Positions 28,394 to 37,290 of a DNA stretch of 64,000 nucleotides are shown here, in pieces. Position 1 is the stretch's first letter; each line of letters begins with the position of its first letter. The DNA lies in contig CANSYW010000006.1 of NCBI GenBank assembly GCA_947651395.1, positions 47,464 to 111,463 on the forward strand, given 5' to 3'. Origin of the DNA: an uncultured Pseudoflavonifractor sp. Lineage in GTDB: Bacteria; Bacillota; Clostridia; Oscillospirales; Oscillospiraceae. The translations under genes were made by a program, and so were the position numbers. The notes under the pieces are model-generated. The model was not told the origin of the DNA and ran no database searches. It saw only the letters and a list, made by a program, of their open reading frames with translations.

Positions 28394-30387
28394 AGAAAAA
28401 CTCCGCCTTCGGCCGTTTTTTTACGTTCCTGGTCTTCCTCTTTCTCTACGCCCCCATCATTCTGCTCATCATCTTCTCCTTCAACCAGAATAACAGTAAC
28501 GTAGTCTGGGGGGGCTTTTCCCTCCACTGGTACAGGGAGCTGTTTCAGAACCGGATCATCATGCGAAGCCTCTACACCACCCTTCTGGTGTCTCTGCTGG
28601 CCACGGTGATCTCCACCATCGCCGGCACCTTTGCCGCCATCGGCTTCTACGGCCTGCGCCGGCGCGCCAGGAACGCCCTCACCACAGTAAACAACATCCC
28701 CATGATGAACGCCGACATCGTCACCGGCGTTGCCATGTGCCTGTTTTTCGTGGCCTTCTTCGCCCTGTGGAAGGATTTCGCCCTCTGGTTCAACTCTGTC
28801 CAGACCCTGCTGGTGCTGCCCACCCGGCTCACCCTGGGCTTCCCCACCCTGCTCATCGCCCACATCACCTTCGACATCCCCTATGTGCTTCTGTCGGTAA
28901 GCCCCAAGCTGCGCCAGCTGGACAAGAACCTCATTGACGCCGCCCAGGATCTGGGCTGCACCTGGTTCCAGGCTTTTTACAAGGTGATCCTGCCGGAGAT
29001 CAAGCCGGGCATCGTCTCCGGGGCCCTCACCGCCTTCACCATGAGCATCGACGACTTCATCATCAGCTACTTCACCGCCGGCTCCTCCTCTTCCACCCTG
29101 GCCATGACCATCTACGGCATGACCAAGAAGCGGGTGAGCCCGGAGATCAACGCCATCTCCACCATCCTCTTTGTCACCGTGATCCTCCTGCTGGCCGTTA
29201 TCAATATCCGGGAGGCCCGGCTGGAGAAGATGGCCCAGCGCCGCCAGGCCGCCCCCTCCGCCACGGTGGCGGAGATGGCCGGCCAAAAGCCCCACCGCAC
29301 CCCCTTCCTGGCAAAGGCGGCAGCGGCTGTGGCCTGTGCCGCCGTGCTCGTCACCGCGGTGGTGGGCGCCTTCCAGAACACCCGCCAGCCGGTGGTGAAC
29401 GTGTGCTCCTGGGGGGAGTATATCGACGAGGAACTCATCACCCAGTTTGAGGAGGAGACGGGCATCCTGGTCAACTACCAGACCGCCGAGAGCAACGAGG
29501 CCCTCTACTCCCTGCTGAAAAGCGGCGCGGGGGATTACGACGTCATCGTCCCCTCCGACTATATGATCTCGCAGCTTATCGAGGAGGATATGCTGGAGAA
29601 ACTGGACTACAGCAGCATCCCCAACTTCTCCCTCATCGACGACCGCTTCAAAAACCTGCCCTACGACCCCACCAACGAGTACACTGTCCCCTATACCTGG
29701 GGCACCGTGGGCATCATCTACAACACCGCCATGGTGACCGAACCCCCCGCCAGTTGGAGCGTCATGTTTGACGACCAGTACGCCGGGAACGTGCTCATGT
29801 TCCGCAACTCCCGGGACGCCATGGCCACCGCCCTGCTCTATCTGGGGTATTCCCTGAACACCACCGATGAAGCGGAGCTGCGCCAGGCCGCTGGCCTCAT
29901 TGCCGACGCCAAAAGCCGCGGGGTCTACCAGGCCTTTGTCATGGACGAGATCCTCCAGAAGATGGAGGGGGGCAACGCCGCCATCGGCGCCTACTACGCC
30001 GGGGACTACCTCTCCATGGCGGAGAACAACCCCGATCTGGCCTTCGTTGTGCCCCAGGAGGGCTCCAATTGGTTTGTGGACGCCATGTGCGTGCTCAAGG
30101 ACGCCCCCCATTACGAGGAGGCCATGGCCTGGATCAATTTCATCGCCTCCACCGAAGCCAATCTCCGCAACATGGACTTTATCTGGTACGCCTCCCCCAA
30201 CAAAGAGGCCCTGGAGCAGTATCCCGCTTACTACGAGGCCCTCTATGAGGAGGAGCTGGATCAGGAGACCTACGAGACCATGGCCGCCCCGGCGGAAGTT
30301 CTGGAGCGGTGTGAGTCCTATGTATCTCTTCCCACGGAGACCCGGCGGCTCTACAATGAACTGTGGATCGGTCTGGGAATTCAATAA
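28390..30387 (+). CDS. Fused permease PotC and polyamine-binding protein PotD
   Basis: PotC part with DAAQDLGCTWFQAFYKVILPEIKPG; after an additional TM, PotD part VVNVCSWGEYIDEELITQFEEETGILVNYQTAESNEALYSLLKSG. Confidence 0.92.
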   Translation: MKKNSAFGRFFTFLVFLFLYAPIILLIIFSFNQNNSNVVWGGFSLHWYRELFQNRIIMRSLYTTLLVSLLATVISTIAGTFAAIGFYGLRRRARNALTTVNNIPMMNADIVTGVAMCLFFVAFFALWKDFALWFNSVQTLLVLPTRLTLGFPTLLIAHITFDIPYVLLSVSPKLRQLDKNLIDAAQDLGCTWFQAFYKVILPEIKPGIVSGALTAFTMSIDDFIISYFTAGSSSSTLAMTIYGMTKKRVSPEINAISTILFVTVILLLAVINIREARLEKMAQRRQAAPSATVAEMAGQKPHRTPFLAKAAAAVACAAVLVTAVVGAFQNTRQPVVNVCSWGEYIDEELITQFEEETGILVNYQTAESNEALYSLLKSGAGDYDVIVPSDYMISQLIEEDMLEKLDYSSIPNFSLIDDRFKNLPYDPTNEYTVPYTWGTVGIIYNTAMVTEPPASWSVMFDDQYAGNVLMFRNSRDAMATALLYLGYSLNTTDEAELRQAAGLIADAKSRGVYQAFVMDEILQKMEGGNAAIGAYYAGDYLSMAENNPDLAFVVPQEGSNWFVDAMCVLKDAPHYEEAMAWINFIASTEANLRNMDFIWYASPNKEALEQYPAYYEALYEEELDQETYETMAAPAEVLERCESYVSLPTETRRLYNELWIGLGIQ

Positions 30388-30399
30388 GGAGGAATTTGT

Positions 30400-30795
30400 A
30401 TGTCTGTCGCAATTGGACTGAAGGGCCGGGCCGAGACCGCGGTAGTTCACGAAAACACCGCCGCCGCTGTGGGCAGCGGGCTGCTGCCCGTCTTCGCCAC
30501 TCCCATGATGGTGGCCCTGATGGAAAACGCCGCCGTCAATGCCCTGGAGGGACATCTGGCCGATGGAGAGGGCAGCGTAGGTACCCGTCTGGATATCTCC
30601 CACGACGCCGCCACCCCCGTGGGGATGAAGGTCTGGGCTGAGGCGGAGCTCACCGCCGCGGAGGGCCGGGCCCTCACCTTCACCGTGTGCGCCTTCGACG
30701 AATCCGGCCCTATCGGCAAGGGGCTCCACCAGCGCTTTATCATCGACAACGAACGCTTCATGGCCAAGGTGGAGCGGAAAAAATCGGAGGGCTGA
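30400..30795 (+). CDS. Hotdog-fold thioesterase (FlK-like) family protein
   Basis: GLKGRAETAVVHENTAAAVGSGLLPVFATPMMVALMENAAVNAL. Confidence 0.85.
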   Translation: MSVAIGLKGRAETAVVHENTAAAVGSGLLPVFATPMMVALMENAAVNALEGHLADGEGSVGTRLDISHDAATPVGMKVWAEAELTAAEGRALTFTVCAFDESGPIGKGLHQRFIIDNERFMAKVERKKSEG

Positions 30796-30798
30796 GCC

Positions 30799-31335
30799 AT
30801 GAGAGAAAAGAACAGTCTGATGGCCGCATGTGTACTCTACCTGATCCTGGGGCTGGTGCTCCTCTTCTTCCCCGGCCTCACCACCGCCGTCTTCTGCGCG
30901 GCCGTGGGCGTGCTTCTGCTTCTCTACGGCGCCATTACCGTCATCAGCTTTTTCCTCCACCGGGGTAGCGGCGCCAGCCTCACCTTCCAGGCAGAGCTGA
31001 TCCTGGGGGTCATCTCCGCCGTGGTGGGCGGCTTCTTCCTTACCCACTCCAGCTTCATCATTTCCATCATCCCCGCAATCCTGGGCCTCTACGTGGTCAT
31101 CGACGGCCTGGTGAACCTGAAGCGGGGGCTGGATATGCGCGCCTTCGGCTACGCCGGCTGGACGGCCACGCTGGTCATGTCAGTGGTCTCTCTGGCGCTG
31201 GGTGGCCTCATCCTCCGACACCCCTCCGGCGTGGGACTCACTCTGTGGCGTATCATCGGCGGCGCCTTCCTCTACCAGGGGATCTCCGACCTGTGGGCTA
31301 TCCTCACCCTGAACAAGCTTATCAGGGGCGAATAA
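30799..31335 (+). CDS. DUF308/HdeD-like membrane protein
   Basis: 178 aa multi-TM with DUF308-like repeats. Confidence 0.75.
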   Translation: MREKNSLMAACVLYLILGLVLLFFPGLTTAVFCAAVGVLLLLYGAITVISFFLHRGSGASLTFQAELILGVISAVVGGFFLTHSSFIISIIPAILGLYVVIDGLVNLKRGLDMRAFGYAGWTATLVMSVVSLALGGLILRHPSGVGLTLWRIIGGAFLYQGISDLWAILTLNKLIRGE

Positions 31336-31336
31336 C

Positions 31337-31373
31337 AAAAAGCTCCCTGAGCCTTCGGCTCAGGGAGCTTTTT
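31337..31373. terminator. Bidirectional intrinsic terminator
   Basis: AAAAAGCTCCCTGAGCCTTCGGCTCAGGGAGCTTTTT. Confidence 0.9.
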
Positions 31374-31546
31374 CAGCCGTCTCCCCGCAAAACGTTGTGG
31401 ACATAGGCCTCCAACTCGTTCATGGATTTCACATTTCCCTTCCGGGTCATGATCTGCTCCCGGGCATACTGGGGGATCTGGGCAAACAGCGCCGACGCCC
31501 TGGGATCCGCGGAGAGCAGCGCCTCCAGATTCTTATACTGCTTCAT
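31373..31546 (-). CDS. Small protein, 57 aa, unknown function
   Basis: MKQYKNLEALLSADPRASALFAQIPQYAREQIMTRKGNVKSMNELEAYVHNVLRGDG*, with upstream GAGGTGAGAG RBS-like; ends at the shared terminator; below ORF-track length cut-off. Confidence 0.6.
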   Translation of the reverse strand: MKQYKNLEALLSADPRASALFAQIPQYAREQIMTRKGNVKSMNELEAYVHNVLRGDG

Positions 31547-31686
31547 CTTCTCTCACCTCGCCTTCAGTTTCTCCGCCCATATCTCTCCCATACCCGGAAA
31601 ATTCAGGTTGCATCCGCCCTTTGATGGGTGTACAATAACAATAGCTTCCTTTCGTGAAACGAATCAAATGATCAGGAGGGATCGGT

Positions 31687-32364
31687 ATGCAGTATAAGAT
31701 CATCGGTGAGCCTCTGCCCGTGGTGGAGTGCCAGCTCGCCGCAGGCGAAGCTATGATCACCGAGCGGGGCTCCATGTGCTGGATGAGTCCCAACATGAAG
31801 ATGGAGACCAGCGCGGGAGGCGTGGGCAAGGCCTTTGGCCGTATGTTCTCCGGAGAGTCCATGTTCCAGAATACATACACCGCCCAGGGTGGGCCCGGCA
31901 TGATCTCCTTTGCCTCCAGCTTCCCCGGCTCCATCCGGGTCATTGACATCGCCCCCGGCCGGGAGGTGGTAGTGCAGAAGTCCGGCTTCCTGGCCTCCGA
32001 GGCGGGGGTAGAGCTGTCCGTCTTCTTCCAGAAAAAGGCCAGCGCCGGCTTCTTCGGCGGCGAGGGCTTCATCATGCAGAAGCTCTCCGGTCAGGGCACC
32101 GCCTTTGTGGAGATCGACGGCTACGCCGTGGAGTACGAACTGGCTCCCGGCCAGCAAATGGTCATCGACACTGGCTATTTAGCCATGTGTGACGCCTCCT
32201 GTTCCATCGACATCGTCAGCGTAAAGGGCGTCAAGAACGTGCTCTTTGGCGGCGAGGGTCTTTTCAACACCGTGGTCACCGGCCCCGGCAAGATCGTGCT
32301 ACAGACCATGCCCATCAGCAGCTTTGCCGGCGCCCTCGGCCCCTTCGTAAGCTCCGGAAGCTGA
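31687..32364 (+). CDS. AIM24/TIGR00266 family protein
   Basis: MQYKIIGEPLPVVECQLAAGEAMITERGSMCWMSPNMKMET... Confidence 0.9.
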   Translation: MQYKIIGEPLPVVECQLAAGEAMITERGSMCWMSPNMKMETSAGGVGKAFGRMFSGESMFQNTYTAQGGPGMISFASSFPGSIRVIDIAPGREVVVQKSGFLASEAGVELSVFFQKKASAGFFGGEGFIMQKLSGQGTAFVEIDGYAVEYELAPGQQMVIDTGYLAMCDASCSIDIVSVKGVKNVLFGGEGLFNTVVTGPGKIVLQTMPISSFAGALGPFVSSGS

Positions 32365-32494
32365 ATCGCCGAATGGCCGGGGCAAAGGCCCCGGCCATTC
32401 TTTTCTTCAAAAGCTGAAAATTTCCCGGAAAGGGCTTGACAATCCGCCGGTATTTGGTATAATAGTTCTTGCGCTTGCGACAGCAACGCGAAAT

Positions 32495-32568
32495 AGCGGG
32501 TTTGTGTAAGGGTAGCACAGCAGACTCTGACTCTGTATGTGAGGGTTCGAATCCTTCACCCGCTGCCA
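32495..32568 (+). tRNA. tRNA-Gln (anticodon CTG)
   Basis: Cloverleaf: AGCGGGT/ACCCGCT acceptor, anticodon loop CTCTGAC, GGTTCGAATCC T-arm, encoded CCA. Confidence 0.92.
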
Positions 32569-32570
32569 AA

Positions 32571-32603
32571 AGTCCCCACACCAAATGGTGTGGGGACTTT
32601 TTT
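32571..32603 (+). terminator. Intrinsic terminator after tRNA-Gln
   Basis: AGTCCCCACACCAAATGGTGTGGGGACTTTTTT. Confidence 0.9.
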
Positions 32604-32691
32604 GTTGCAGCAACGCATCGTCCCACTATTGGAGGTACGTTACGCGAATTCAAGCAGTATCCTATGGATATCTTTCAAAATACTATAGTCC

Positions 32692-32826
32692 CTATGCAAT
32701 ACAGCATTGGTCGGTATAGATCCGAAAGAATTTCCTGATAGCCTGCATGGAGGTGTTGAATACGATTTCCAGCACCTTGTCGCCGGTGTAACCAAAGGCA
32801 AAGCCACAATATTCTTCGCTGTCCTC
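32692..32826 (-). pseudogene. Truncated gene remnant at left edge of island
   Basis: Minus-strand EDSEEYCGFAFGYTGDKVLEIVFNTSMQAIRKFFRIYTDQCCIA*, no start codon/RBS, upstream in-frame stop. Confidence 0.4.
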
Positions 32827-32848
32827 TATCCGTTATAGCCCATATCCA

Positions 32849-34453
32849 TCATTGCCGCCCCTCCAGTGCCGCTTCGATAAACCCCTTGAAAAGCGGGTGT
32901 GGCCGATTGGGACGGCTCTTGAATTCCGGATGGTACTGAACACCAACATAGAACAGGCGGTCAGTCAACTCAACCGTTTCCACCAGTCTGCCATCCGGAG
33001 AAAATCCACTCAGTGTCAGACCGGCAGCACAGAAGTCATCCCGGTAATCATTGTTGAATTCATAGCGGTGACGATGCCGTTCGTCGATCCACAGTTCTCC
33101 ATAGCACCGGGCCATAGTCGTATTCGGCTTGATCCGGCAAGGATAGCTGCCAAGGCGCAGCGTGCCGCCTTTGTCGACCTCCTCGCTCTGACCGGGCATA
33201 AAGTCGATGACTTTGTTCATTCCATCTGGGTCAAACTCACCTGAGTTTGCATCTGCGATACCAAGCACATGACGGGCATATTCTATGACAGCGATTTGCA
33301 TTCCAAGGCAGATGCCGAAATAGGGGATGTAGTTCTCCCGTGCATACTGCGCCGCCAGGATCATGCCCTCAACGCCGCGGTCACCGAACCCACCGGGGAC
33401 GATAATACCGTCCAGACCGGATAGGATATTGTTTTTCGTTTCCTCTGTGATGATCTCGGAGTCAATCCACTGAATGTCAATCATGGAGTCAAGAGCAAAA
33501 CCTGCATGGCGGAGAGCCTCAGCCACGGAGAGATAGGCATCGTGGAGCTGTATATACTTGCCGACAAGTCCAATGGTTACAGTTTTGCTGCGGCTCTTGA
33601 TGGCATCGACCATGGCCTGCCACTCGCTCAGATCAGGTTCTGGGGCGGTCAAATGTAGTTCCCGGCAGACAATAGAGGAAAGCCGCGATTTTTCCAGAAA
33701 CAGCGGCGCTTCATAGAGTACGGGAATGGTCAGGTTTTCAATGACGCAGTCCTGCTTTACATTGCAGAAGTTAGCAATTTTACGGAAGATACTCTTATCT
33801 GCTATGGGTTCATCACAGCGTAGGACGATGATGTCAGGTGTGATACCCATGCCTTGCAGTTCCTTCACAGAGTGCTGGGTGGGTTTGGATTTATGTTCGC
33901 CGGAGGCTTTCAGGTAGGGAACCAGCGTGACGTGGATATACAGAGCATTCTCCCGGCCTACTTCATGGCCCACCTGACGGATAGCCTCGATGAAAGGCTG
34001 ACTTTCGATGTCACCAATGGTACCACCGATCTCTGTGATGACCACATCGGCCTCGGCTTTATTGCCGACCTTGTAAATAAAACGTCTGATCTCATCGGTG
34101 ATGTGGGGGATGGTCTGTACGGTAGTTCCAAGATATTTGCCCCGACGTTCCTTGGCGATGACATTGGAATAGACTTTGCCTGTGGTTAGATTGGAGTACT
34201 TATTCAGATCTTCGTCAATGAAGCGTTCATAGTGACCCAGGTCCAGATCGGTTTCCGCACCATCTTCGGTCACATAGACCTCGCCGTGCTGATAGGGACT
34301 CATGGTACCGGGGTCTACATTGATGTAGGGGTCCAGCTTCTGTGCTGCCACCTTTAACCCACGCGCTTTCAGCAGACGCCCCAAAGACGCTGCGGTAATA
34401 CCTTTACCCAGCCCGGACACCACGCCGCCGGTCACAAAAATATACTTTGTCAT
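32849..34453 (-). CDS. pyrG: CTP synthase
   Basis: [32 protein letters not shown]; GATase GICLGMQ. Confidence 0.96.
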   Translation of the reverse strand: MTKYIFVTGGVVSGLGKGITAASLGRLLKARGLKVAAQKLDPYINVDPGTMSPYQHGEVYVTEDGAETDLDLGHYERFIDEDLNKYSNLTTGKVYSNVIAKERRGKYLGTTVQTIPHITDEIRRFIYKVGNKAEADVVITEIGGTIGDIESQPFIEAIRQVGHEVGRENALYIHVTLVPYLKASGEHKSKPTQHSVKELQGMGITPDIIVLRCDEPIADKSIFRKIANFCNVKQDCVIENLTIPVLYEAPLFLEKSRLSSIVCRELHLTAPEPDLSEWQAMVDAIKSRSKTVTIGLVGKYIQLHDAYLSVAEALRHAGFALDSMIDIQWIDSEIITEETKNNILSGLDGIIVPGGFGDRGVEGMILAAQYARENYIPYFGICLGMQIAVIEYARHVLGIADANSGEFDPDGMNKVIDFMPGQSEEVDKGGTLRLGSYPCRIKPNTTMARCYGELWIDERHRHRYEFNNDYRDDFCAAGLTLSGFSPDGRLVETVELTDRLFYVGVQYHPEFKSRPNRPHPLFKGFIEAALEGRQ

Positions 34454-34480
34454 ATGCCATCCTCCTAAAACAAAAAAGAA

Positions 34481-34524
34481 GAAGGCGTTCATCAGGGGAC
34501 AAAAATCCCCTGATGAACGCCTTC
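34481..34524 (-). terminator. Leader attenuator hairpin of pyrG
   Basis: Minus GAAGGCGTTCATCAGGGG-ATTTTTGT-CCCCTGATGAACGCCTTC followed by TTCTTTTTTGTTTT, between promoter and AGGAGG RBS. Confidence 0.8.
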
Positions 34525-34538
34525 GTTCAACAGGCTGT

Positions 34539-34568
34539 ATTATACTGCAACGGACTTTGATTTGTCAA
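34539..34568 (-). promoter_or_regulatory. Sigma-A promoter of pyrG
   Basis: Minus TTGACA-18 nt-TATAAT. Confidence 0.8.
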
Positions 34569-34636
34569 TTAGGGTTTTCACATTTTGACACGGCCCAGAT
34601 TTTACAGGAAAGCGTGCTCGAGACCGGAGGAAGATA

Positions 34637-34679
34637 AAAGGTGCACATTCCTGAATCCCTATCGGAATGTGCACCTTTG
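34637..34679 (-). terminator. Terminator of gltB/glnA/ANTAR operon
   Basis: Minus AAAGGTGCACATTCC...GGAATGTGCACCTTTT. Confidence 0.8.
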
Positions 34680-34681
34680 CA

Positions 34682-35266
34682 CTATTGATATGTCTTGATG
34701 ATATTTTCGGCGACTTCACGCTTGGATAGTCTCATATCCATAGACTGCTTTTCTATGTAACGGTGAGCTTCAGCCTCTGTCATGCTTAGGCACTCAATCA
34801 GCAACCATTTTGCACGGTTGACCAAGCGGATTTCCTCAATTTTTTCCTCGACAGTTGCCTGCTTTGCCTCCATTTGGCGCATACGCTCTCTGGTAGCACA
34901 TAGAATCCGCAGATTCTGAGCCACCATCTGCATATTGGTGGGCTTGGACAGCGTGATCACACCGTAGCTGACAACCTTGGCGTATATGTCATTGAAATGG
35001 TCGTTCTTCACCAGCAGTAAAACGCCCGCGCCGCTGTTGGTACATATGTCGACAGCCAGTCTCATTCCGAAATCGTCTGGCAACGGCGCGTTGATCAATA
35101 CGATATCGAACGCGGTATCCACAATCCTTCTTCGAGCCTCACTGATACTATGCACCGTGGTAACTGGCCAATAATCCGTTATAGGGAGCAGTGGCATAAT
35201 ACTGTTGGCAAAAGTGTCCGAAGCAGTGACAATCAACACGCTGTAAGTTCGTTCCCGGAAGACCAC
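34682..35266 (-). CDS. ANTAR-domain RNA-binding response regulator (NasT-like)
   Basis: Receiver-like N-terminus; C-terminal VEEKIEEIRLVNRAKWLLIECLSMTEAEAHRYIEKQSMDMRLSKREVAENIIKTYQ is a textbook ANTAR pattern; GTG start at 35266 behind AGGAGG. Confidence 0.9.
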   Translation of the reverse strand: MVFRERTYSVLIVTASDTFANSIMPLLPITDYWPVTTVHSISEARRRIVDTAFDIVLINAPLPDDFGMRLAVDICTNSGAGVLLLVKNDHFNDIYAKVVSYGVITLSKPTNMQMVAQNLRILCATRERMRQMEAKQATVEEKIEEIRLVNRAKWLLIECLSMTEAEAHRYIEKQSMDMRLSKREVAENIIKTYQ

Positions 35267-35304
35267 AAGCTCCCCTCCTTTCTGCCTTATAATCGGCAAA
35301 ACAT

Positions 35305-36516
35305 TTATCTGTGACTGTAAGCCGCAATCACAGTTTCGGGAAGATGGTCTTTTACAAAGGTACTGGCAATAGCAATGGCTGCAGCTTCATACATCGACCC
35401 AGGCAGCTTTCTTAAAGCGGCCAATTCCTCAGCGGAGGCAGTGTAAAGGTTGAAGTCAGATGCGGGCGGAAGATACAGTTCCTTTTCGATTCCATAAAGT
35501 CCGGCATAAATCAGAAGCGCATAGGCAATATACGGATTCGTCATCGGGTCTGCGGAGCGCAGCTCCGCACGACGGTATTCTCCGACTGCCGCAGGAATAC
35601 GGATGAGCTGGGAGCGGTTTTCAGCTGACCATGTTACATAACGGGGCGCCTTATCATGACCAAGGCGCCGATAGGATTCCTCACAAGGGTTCAGGAACAG
35701 GGTCATTTCCTCAATTTTTTCAAGGATTCCTGCAATCACACAGGGCAGAGGGTCAGGCTTGCCATTTCCTTTGGCAGAGATGTTGATGTGCATACCGTTG
35801 CCATCCTTATCAGCCAGCGGCTTGGGAGAAAAATCGGCGCATAGTCCATTCTGGGCTGCTACTGTACGAACAATTGCGTTGAAGGTAATGGCATTGTCGG
35901 CTGCGGTAAGCGGATCAGAATAGCGGAAGTCGATCTCATTTTGCCCCGGTCCGCCCTCGTGATGGGAAGTCTCCGGACGAATACCCATCTGTTCCAACAT
36001 CAAGCAAATTTCACGTCGAATGTTTTCCCCTTTGTCATCCGGCGCAATGTCCATATAGCTGGCGTGATCGTAGGGGATCTTTGTGGGTTCACCGTGTTCA
36101 TCGACCTTGAACAGGTAGAACTCCATCTCTGCGCCAAATGCAAAAGAATACCCCATTTCAGAAGCATCGGCCACAGCTTTTTTCAGGATGTTACGGGTAT
36201 CACGCTCAAATGCTCTGCCATCCGGGTAGGAGATATCGCAGAACATACGCACGACCTTGCCCTGCTCTGGACGCCAGGGAAGCTGGATCAGTGTGGATGC
36301 GTCAGGATGCAGCAATAGATCGGAGCGCACCTCACCACCAAAACCGCCAATCGCCGAAGCGTCAATAGCAATTCCAAAATCAAATGCTCGCTTCAGTTCA
36401 CTGGGCATAATAGCTACATTATGCTGCTTTCCATAGACATTACAGAATGCCAGTCGGATGAATTTAATATCTTCCTCCTGAACAAACTGCATCACTTCTT
36501 CCGGTGTGTACTTCAC
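35305..36516 (-). CDS. glnA: Glutamine synthetase (GSI-type)
   Basis: EFYLF, HHEGGPGQNEIDF, NGMHINIS, NRSQLIRIP motifs. Confidence 0.94.
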   Translation of the reverse strand: MKYTPEEVMQFVQEEDIKFIRLAFCNVYGKQHNVAIMPSELKRAFDFGIAIDASAIGGFGGEVRSDLLLHPDASTLIQLPWRPEQGKVVRMFCDISYPDGRAFERDTRNILKKAVADASEMGYSFAFGAEMEFYLFKVDEHGEPTKIPYDHASYMDIAPDDKGENIRREICLMLEQMGIRPETSHHEGGPGQNEIDFRYSDPLTAADNAITFNAIVRTVAAQNGLCADFSPKPLADKDGNGMHINISAKGNGKPDPLPCVIAGILEKIEEMTLFLNPCEESYRRLGHDKAPRYVTWSAENRSQLIRIPAAVGEYRRAELRSADPMTNPYIAYALLIYAGLYGIEKELYLPPASDFNLYTASAEELAALRKLPGSMYEAAAIAIASTFVKDHLPETVIAAYSHR

Positions 36517-36533
36517 GATATCACCTGCTTTCT

Positions 36534-37256
36534 TTAATTCAGAACATACATTTGTTTATACGGATTTTGATTATCCGGGGTAATCACGGTAAAAGGGGAA
36601 TGCAGAAGTTCCTCGTAGCTGCCTCCAAAAAGCTCGCAGTATGCTTGCACATATCCGCTTATTTCAGTCAAGTCATCAACTGTTGCAGAATGGCCCGTGA
36701 CCTGTTTGGGAAGCAAAATGTTTTTACAGTCTGACCGCAGGAACAGCTTTCCTCCGTGCATACCGGTACAGGGGAAATTGCTTACGATAGGGCGGCTGCT
36801 CTCGGATAGTCCCAACACGATAATGACTCCGCCTGCTTGATACTCGCCAAGGAAACTTCCAGCCTTGCCGCCAATCACCATAACGGGGATCTTGTCGCCA
36901 TAAGCCTTCATATGGATACCCGCACGGTAGCCGGCGTCACCCTCGACAAAGAGCTCGCCGCCTCGCATTGCATACCCGGCAGCATCTCCAATACTGCCGT
37001 GGACAATAATTCTGCCAGCATTCATCGTATCGCCGACTGCATCCTGCGCGTTTCCTTGAACTTCAATGCAGGCTCCATTCAAATATGCCCCCAGAGCATT
37101 GCCGGGAGTTCCTGAGATATCAATGTGCCTGTGCTCCAGTCCCGCACCGATAAACCTCTGCCCAAAGCATCCGGTGATCGAAATATCTCCAGAAGAGCTT
37201 TTAATTTCTGCATTTAGTTGTTGGTAATCCATATGAGATGCATCAATACAAAGCAT
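36534..37256 (-). CDS. Glutamate synthase C-terminal GXGXG-domain subunit (split GOGAT)
   Basis: Repeats NAQDAVGDTMNAGRIIVHGSIGDAAGYAMRGGELFVEGDAGYRAGIHMK. Confidence 0.88.
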   Translation of the reverse strand: MLCIDASHMDYQQLNAEIKSSSGDISITGCFGQRFIGAGLEHRHIDISGTPGNALGAYLNGACIEVQGNAQDAVGDTMNAGRIIVHGSIGDAAGYAMRGGELFVEGDAGYRAGIHMKAYGDKIPVMVIGGKAGSFLGEYQAGGVIIVLGLSESSRPIVSNFPCTGMHGGKLFLRSDCKNILLPKQVTGHSATVDDLTEISGYVQAYCELFGGSYEELLHSPFTVITPDNQNPYKQMYVLN

Positions 37257-37290
37257 TATAGCACACCTCCAAATATTTTTCCATATAGGG

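Noticed and set aside
28279-31047. 922-aa minus-strand ORF opposite potC/potD
   Set aside because: Gly/His/Val-rich composition typical of the antisense of high-GC genes; opposite strand encodes clear PotCD, thioesterase and DUF308 proteins.
34481-34530. Bacillus-like CTP-dependent reiterative transcription start for pyrG
   Set aside because: No GGGC-type initial transcribed sequence at the expected distance from TATAAT.
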